Positions 60,071 through 64,000 of a DNA stretch of 64,000 bases are shown piece by piece. The notes beneath the pieces were generated by a model. It was given only the letters and a program-made list of their open reading frames with translations. It had not been told where the DNA came from and made no database searches. Source of the stretch: Gulosibacter macacae (GTDB taxonomy: Bacteria; Actinomycetota; Actinomycetes; Actinomycetales; Microbacteriaceae). Numbering within the stretch: the stretch's first letter is position 1; each line of letters opens with the position of its first letter. A program made the translations under genes and the position numbers. The stretch lies in the NCBI RefSeq assembly GCF_003865375.1, contig NZ_RQVS01000007.1, positions 1 to 64,000 on the forward strand. The letters are read 5' to 3'.

Positions 60071-61834
60071 CTAGCGGAACACCGTCACCGGTTCGGCATC
60101 CGGGTTACCGGTGAGCACCGGGATGCTCGCAAACTTGGCATTGCTCGTCACGTGTAGCGCCGCGTACATGCCAACGGCACCCTCGATCGTCGCCTCGCCA
60201 GCCGCCACGTCGACCGACACCGCGCCATGTGCTGGGATGCGATGGGTCGCGCCATTGACCACGATGTCGCGTGCTTCATCAGTCGGGTTCGCAATCGACA
60301 AGCGCGGTGCATCCCCCGCCGGCACCGGCACGACCTCGCGGTCGCGCATCGGGTTCGGGGCGGCGAGGGAGGCGAACTCGGTCGCATCAATCGGTGCCAC
60401 GCGTCCACTTGCGACAATTGGCACATCGGAGTCAAAGCGCACGGTGTAGATGCCCTCGGGCACGGCGCCGAGCGGGAAGTTCACGACCTTGCCGGGTTCG
60501 AGTTCGAGATCGAGCTCGTGCGCGATCGCACCATCGGCAGTGATCAGCTGCATGGTCGCCTGCGCCACTCGTTCGCCCGTGTTGAGCACCCGCACGCTCG
60601 TGCCGAGGCGGGTCGGGTCGGTCTCGTCAACGTTTGGCCGGTTTGCGATCCACATGCCGGGGAGCACCTGCGTCGTCGCCGGAAGCGCCGTCGGGCCCGT
60701 CACTTCGATGCCGACGGGCTGCAGCGTTGAGGTGATCGTTTCGTGGAGGAATGCCGCGACGGTCGACCCGGTCGCGGTGATCTTCAATGTGATGGCCGCA
60801 AGGTCGGGCGCGATACCCGCAAGGCTCACCTGCTGGTGGCCACCCTCGGGAATCACCATCTCTGGGATACCCGGGCTGATCGCGCCGGAAGGTCCGTACG
60901 CCTCGAAGTTCACGCGTGCGGGCGCGGCCCCGGGGTTCACGATGTCGAGCACGAGCGTGTGACCGAGTTCGGTGGATCCGGCCGAGAGCCACTGCGTTGG
61001 CGCGGGTTGGATGCAATTGGTCATCGTGTAGCCGCGGGTCTTGTCGGTCGCAATGTCGATTGCTTGCGCGATGCTTGCGCTAGTGGCTTCGCCGTCGGAT
61101 GCGGGGAAGACGTAACTGCTCGGGCCCTGCTCGCCGATGGGCGTGGCAGATGCGGTCGGTCCCACGGTCGTGACGGTCGGCTGGCCGACCGGCACGGCTT
61201 GGCCGGCGACGTTGGTGAGGCCGAGCTGCTGGAGCGGTCCGGCGCAGACACGCACCTGGTCGCCAGCGAGGGGCTGCACTTCCATGCCCTGCGGGGTGAT
61301 GCTCAGGCTCGGGAGCGGCATCCAGCCCAGGGCCCACACGGTGCCAGCGACGACGCCGAGACCGGCGATGGTGCCGACGGTGCGGTTGACGGCGTTGATC
61401 GTGGCGCTGCGACGGCGGTCGGCGGCGGCGCTGCGGCGGCGCTTACGGGCTGCGGTGGAACCGACGGGCCGGCGGCGATCGTGTGCCGCGAGCGGTTCGG
61501 CGGGCAGATCGTTGGTCGGCCGCTCACTGGGGGCCTCGTCAGGCCGCTCGCTGAGGTCTTCGTCGGGCCGCTCGCTGAGGTCCTCGAAGTGCGCGGCGTC
61601 TTCGACGGGCAGGGGCGCTTCGAGAGCCTCAGCGCGCGCATCCGCCTCAGCGTGCCGCTCGCTGAGGTCCTCGAAGTGCGCGGCATCCTCAGCCGGCAGC
61701 GGCGCTTCGAGAGCCTCAGCGCTCGGGGTTGCCTCAGCGCGCGAAGTCTCCTCGACCGACTGCTCACTGAGGTTCTCGGCGTGTGCGGCATCCTCCGCAT
61801 GTGCGTCGGCGTCGTCGCGTCGTTCTTCGGTCAT
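60071..61834 (-). CDS. DUF5719 family membrane-anchored extracellular protein with tandem acidic repeats
   Basis: 587 aa. Residues 1-about 125 are acidic and hydrophilic, with two 29-aa tandem units (EALEAPLPAEDAAHFEDLSE and its copy) encoded by an 87-bp duplication that holds four family B repeats. A basic stretch (RKRRRSAAADRRRS) precedes one membrane segment (TIAGLGVVAGTVWALGW). About 410 residues of beta-rich extracellular domain follow. The gene overlaps the membrane glycosyltransferase gene by 4 nt (ATGA), so the two are coupled and probably act together on surface glycans. Function unproven. Confidence 0.85.
   Translation of the reverse strand: MTEERRDDADAHAEDAAHAENLSEQSVEETSRAEATPSAEALEAPLPAEDAAHFEDLSERHAEADARAEALEAPLPVEDAAHFEDLSERPDEDLSERPDEAPSERPTNDLPAEPLAAHDRRRPVGSTAARKRRRSAAADRRRSATINAVNRTVGTIAGLGVVAGTVWALGWMPLPSLSITPQGMEVQPLAGDQVRVCAGPLQQLGLTNVAGQAVPVGQPTVTTVGPTASATPIGEQGPSSYVFPASDGEATSASIAQAIDIATDKTRGYTMTNCIQPAPTQWLSAGSTELGHTLVLDIVNPGAAPARVNFEAYGPSGAISPGIPEMVIPEGGHQQVSLAGIAPDLAAITLKITATGSTVAAFLHETITSTLQPVGIEVTGPTALPATTQVLPGMWIANRPNVDETDPTRLGTSVRVLNTGERVAQATMQLITADGAIAHELDLELEPGKVVNFPLGAVPEGIYTVRFDSDVPIVASGRVAPIDATEFASLAAPNPMRDREVVPVPAGDAPRLSIANPTDEARDIVVNGATHRIPAHGAVSVDVAAGEATIEGAVGMYAALHVTSNAKFASIPVLTGNPDAEPVTVFR
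61572..61722. repeat. 87-bp tandem duplication carrying four family B repeats
   Basis: 21-bp repeats at 61572-61592, 61615-61635, 61659-61679 and 61702-61722 alternate in orientation with 43-44 bp spacing. The 87-bp period equals 29 codons, so frame is kept. More diverged GCTGAGG phrases lie near 61550 and 61765. Confidence 0.85.
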
Positions 61835-64000
61835 CGGGCCACCTCCGAAGTCTCCTGTCCGGTGACTTCACCGGTGGCCGCATCCGAATACACATCGACC
61901 GATTCTTGGTCGACGCCGTACTTCACGCGCCGACGTCGGTTACCCCGGTCAAGGTTCTCCCAACGCTCGGTCTCCACCATCGACGCCGCTCGCGCCCGCG
62001 AGGCGAGTCCACCCGTCGGCAGCGCAAGCAACAGCACGAAACCGAGCAACGCAGTCTGCACGAGCAGCATGAGCCGACCAAACGCATCCTGCCAATTCGT
62101 GACGCTGAGCTGAGTCGCGATGTTCGGATCAGTCGGCTGCTCAGCCGCATTGACCACCTGGAAGAGCGAACCGAAACCGCTGATGTCACTCACGGTCTGC
62201 ACGGCCTGGTTCGTCGACAGCGCCGTCACCATGCGCTGCTCGAGGGCCGCACCACCGGCCGAGGCCGGCTGCACGAGCACGAAACCAATACCGAGTTCGT
62301 GCAACATCGCGGTCGGGTTCGTCGAGCCGCTCGAAAGGAAGCCGACGGCGAGCTGCGCGAGTTGCGCGCTGCGCTCAGTGGCGCCCGGGTTCGTTGAGGC
62401 GAGCGTCGAGATCTGGTCGAGCTTCTGGCCCGAACCGCGTTCGAGACGAACCTGCATCGTGTGTCCGTCGAGCGGCGTCACCACGAGCGTGCCGAGCTTC
62501 GTCGCGGCGCGACCCTGCGCATCCACGAGTGCCGGCAGGGTACGACCATCGGATGCGGCGACCTGCGCGAGTCCGTTGTATTGCGCCGGCGCGATGGGCA
62601 CGATCACGAGCACCGCGGCGATGAGCGCGAGCGCGGTGAGCGGTGCGCGCAGGGGTCCGATGTTGGCGGCACCCGCAACGGCCGCGACGAGGAGACCGAA
62701 TAGTGCCAGTGATTGCGCGGGAGCGACATAGAGCGGCACAGCCACGCCGCCGACTGCGGCCACGGCGATGCCACCGGCAACCCCGGCGGTGACGGCGCCG
62801 AGGGCGAACATCACGAAGCCGGCAAGCGCGAGCCGCCAGCCACTGCTGAGCAGGCCCACGATCGCAAGCACCACGAGCGGCAGCAACAGGATCGCCAGCA
62901 CGAGCCACACATCGACCGAGCCGAGGCCGAGCGTGCGCAAGAACTCCGGCCACCCACCGAGGCGCTCATCGGGCAGACCAAAGACGGTGTGCCAGCCGCG
63001 CGTCGGGGTGACCGCGACCGGCAGGCTCGGGTCGGCGAGCACGGCGAAGGGGCGGCCACGGTTGATCTGCGTGATGATGAGCGGCAGGAACATCGCGGCG
63101 GCCGGCACCGGCAAGAAGATCTGTCGCACCCAGCCGCGGCCCGAGCGAATGAGCGCGAGCACCCAGATCACGAGGAGCGCCGGGAGCAGCATCGGCGAGC
63201 ACGCGGCGATCGCGACACCGAGGAGCGAGGCGGCGGCGGCCGCGGCCCAGCTGCGCGAGGCCATGAATCCGGCGACGACGAGCCAGGGCAACAGGATGTG
63301 CACGAGCACGGCACCGAGGCGGCCGTCGGCGAGGGCGACGAAGAGTGTCGGCGACAGCCCCCACACGAGCGCGGCGAAGGCACGCACCCAGGCGCGGCGG
63401 GTGAAGCGGGCGACCGCGAACCAGGCGCCGACCGTGGCAATCGGCAGCGCCAAGAACCAAATGATCGTGATGATGAGGCTCGGCTGCCAGAAGGTGAGCG
63501 TGCCAAGCACGGCGAGCAAGAACTGGAAGGGGTCGGCCACCCCGATGCCGCCGCCGGTGTCACGCAGGCCGTAGCCCGTGTTCGCCCAGAGTTCGCCAAT
63601 CGAACTCGACAGCGGTAGCAGCGCACCGCCAGCAATGACACCGGTACCAATGAGCGGGAAGAGCAGAATCACTGAAGCGATGAGCGCGATGAGGAGCACC
63701 CAGCCGCCACCGCCGGTAATGAAGTTGTAGCGGTCGCGGCCCTGTTGCAAGAGCGCTCGCTGTTCATCCCGCAGCCCCGCCTGCATCTTGCGCCACTCAG
63801 GTCGCGAGATGCGCAACCGGTCGAGTGCTGAGAGCGGCTGCTTGCGGGTCGCGGCGAATTGGCGGCGGGCACGGGCCGCGCGGGTGCGACCAAACATCAC
63901 GGTGAGTGCGGCGCGCAGGTCGGGCAGGATGCGGCCGGGCTGCTTCCGGAGCAGGTGCATCACCGCGCGGCCAACGACGGCCGGCAGCATGAGTAGCCAC
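61831..64000 (-). CDS. C-terminal part of a large multi-pass membrane glycosyltransferase (5' end outside window)
   Basis: The frame is open from the window edge to 61831; at least 723 codons are visible. It carries about ten or more membrane segments (for example WVLLIALIASVILLFPLIG, LIITIIWFLALPIATVG, VWLVLAILLLPLVVLAIVGLL) and a soluble C-terminal part with TLVVTPLDGHTMQVRLERG. In related genomes the gene before DUF5719 encodes a protein with an N-terminal GT2 domain and this type of membrane region, so the catalytic part is expected to lie to the right of 64000. The stop overlaps the DUF5719 start. Confidence 0.78.
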   Translation of the reverse strand, partial: WLLMLPAVVGRAVMHLLRKQPGRILPDLRAALTVMFGRTRAARARRQFAATRKQPLSALDRLRISRPEWRKMQAGLRDEQRALLQQGRDRYNFITGGGGWVLLIALIASVILLFPLIGTGVIAGGALLPLSSSIGELWANTGYGLRDTGGGIGVADPFQFLLAVLGTLTFWQPSLIITIIWFLALPIATVGAWFAVARFTRRAWVRAFAALVWGLSPTLFVALADGRLGAVLVHILLPWLVVAGFMASRSWAAAAAASLLGVAIAACSPMLLPALLVIWVLALIRSGRGWVRQIFLPVPAAAMFLPLIITQINRGRPFAVLADPSLPVAVTPTRGWHTVFGLPDERLGGWPEFLRTLGLGSVDVWLVLAILLLPLVVLAIVGLLSSGWRLALAGFVMFALGAVTAGVAGGIAVAAVGGVAVPLYVAPAQSLALFGLLVAAVAGAANIGPLRAPLTALALIAAVLVIVPIAPAQYNGLAQVAASDGRTLPALVDAQGRAATKLGTLVVTPLDGHTMQVRLERGSGQKLDQISTLASTNPGATERSAQLAQLAVGFLSSGSTNPTAMLHELGIGFVLVQPASAGGAALEQRMVTALSTNQAVQTVSDISGFGSLFQVVNAAEQPTDPNIATQLSVTNWQDAFGRLMLLVQTALLGFVLLLALPTGGLASRARAASMVETERWENLDRGNRRRRVKYGVDQESVDVYSDAATGEVTGQETSEVAR

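Overview
This 64 kb window is high-GC chromosomal DNA from an actinobacterium, most likely Micrococcales and probably Microbacteriaceae. The evidence is the S10-spc gene order, actinobacterial families (DUF3499, DUF5719, DUF4916-type NUDIX, Lhr helicase next to Nei), frequent GTG and TTG starts, and DasR-like control of GlcNAc use. It is mostly core chromosome; the only clear mobile element is a partial IS3-family copy at the left edge. No rRNA, tRNA or CRISPR was found.

Layout. (1) 1-1198: 5' part of an IS3-family element. (2) 1247-5572: four overlapping minus-strand genes (PIG-L deacetylase, ATP-grasp ligase, processive GT2 glycosyltransferase, TIM-barrel-like lipoprotein) that look like a cell-surface polysaccharide system. 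(3) 5799-17351: the S10-spc ribosomal block on the minus strand, read rpsJ to adk. (4) 17887-21477: a PLP decarboxylase, a small antitoxin-like protein and a secreted or anchored protein with a Gly/Gln/Tyr-rich tail. (5) 21661-26063: the str operon (rpsL, rpsG, fusA, tuf). (6) 26385-35157: a membrane protein, then rpoC and rpoB. (7) 35529-36882: an MBL-fold hydrolase and a yefM-yoeB toxin-antitoxin pair. (8) 36960-41814: a GlcNAc regulon with nagA, EIIC, a GntR regulator, divergent EIIB and EIIA, and nagB. (9) 41982-44004: catalase and a Fur-family regulator. (10) 44103-51208: housekeeping genes (methyltransferase/spermidine synthase-like, TPR, SprT-like, threonine aldolase, ornithine cyclodeaminase family, EVE domain, FHA, NUDIX, carboxylesterase). 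(11) 51728-57475: a large Lhr helicase and an Fpg/Nei glycosylase. (12) 57627-64000: phosphomannomutase, DUF3499, a zincin-like protein, DUF5719 and the C-terminal part of a large membrane glycosyltransferase, an arrangement linked to envelope glycan synthesis in actinobacteria.

Regulatory structure is readable at several points. These include a DasR-like operator between the GntR gene and the EIIB/EIIA pair, two TGTACA hexamers overlapping the yefM -10 box, a perfect Fur-type palindrome before the Fur gene, a strong promoter before rpsL, a tuf promoter lying in the fusA 3' hairpin, and many strong terminators, two with a UUCG loop.

The most unusual material is repetitive DNA. A 21-bp quasi-palindrome, G(C/T)GCTTCGAG-NN-CCTCAGC(G/A)C, occurs between genes and also inside two coding regions (lhr and the DUF5719 gene), where it encodes in-frame peptide. 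A second family is a 51-bp hairpin whose two copies differ by compensatory changes. A third family forms near-identical direct repeats on both sides of the phosphomannomutase gene. The four-gene surface-polysaccharide operon at the left is the best candidate for a little-described biochemical system.
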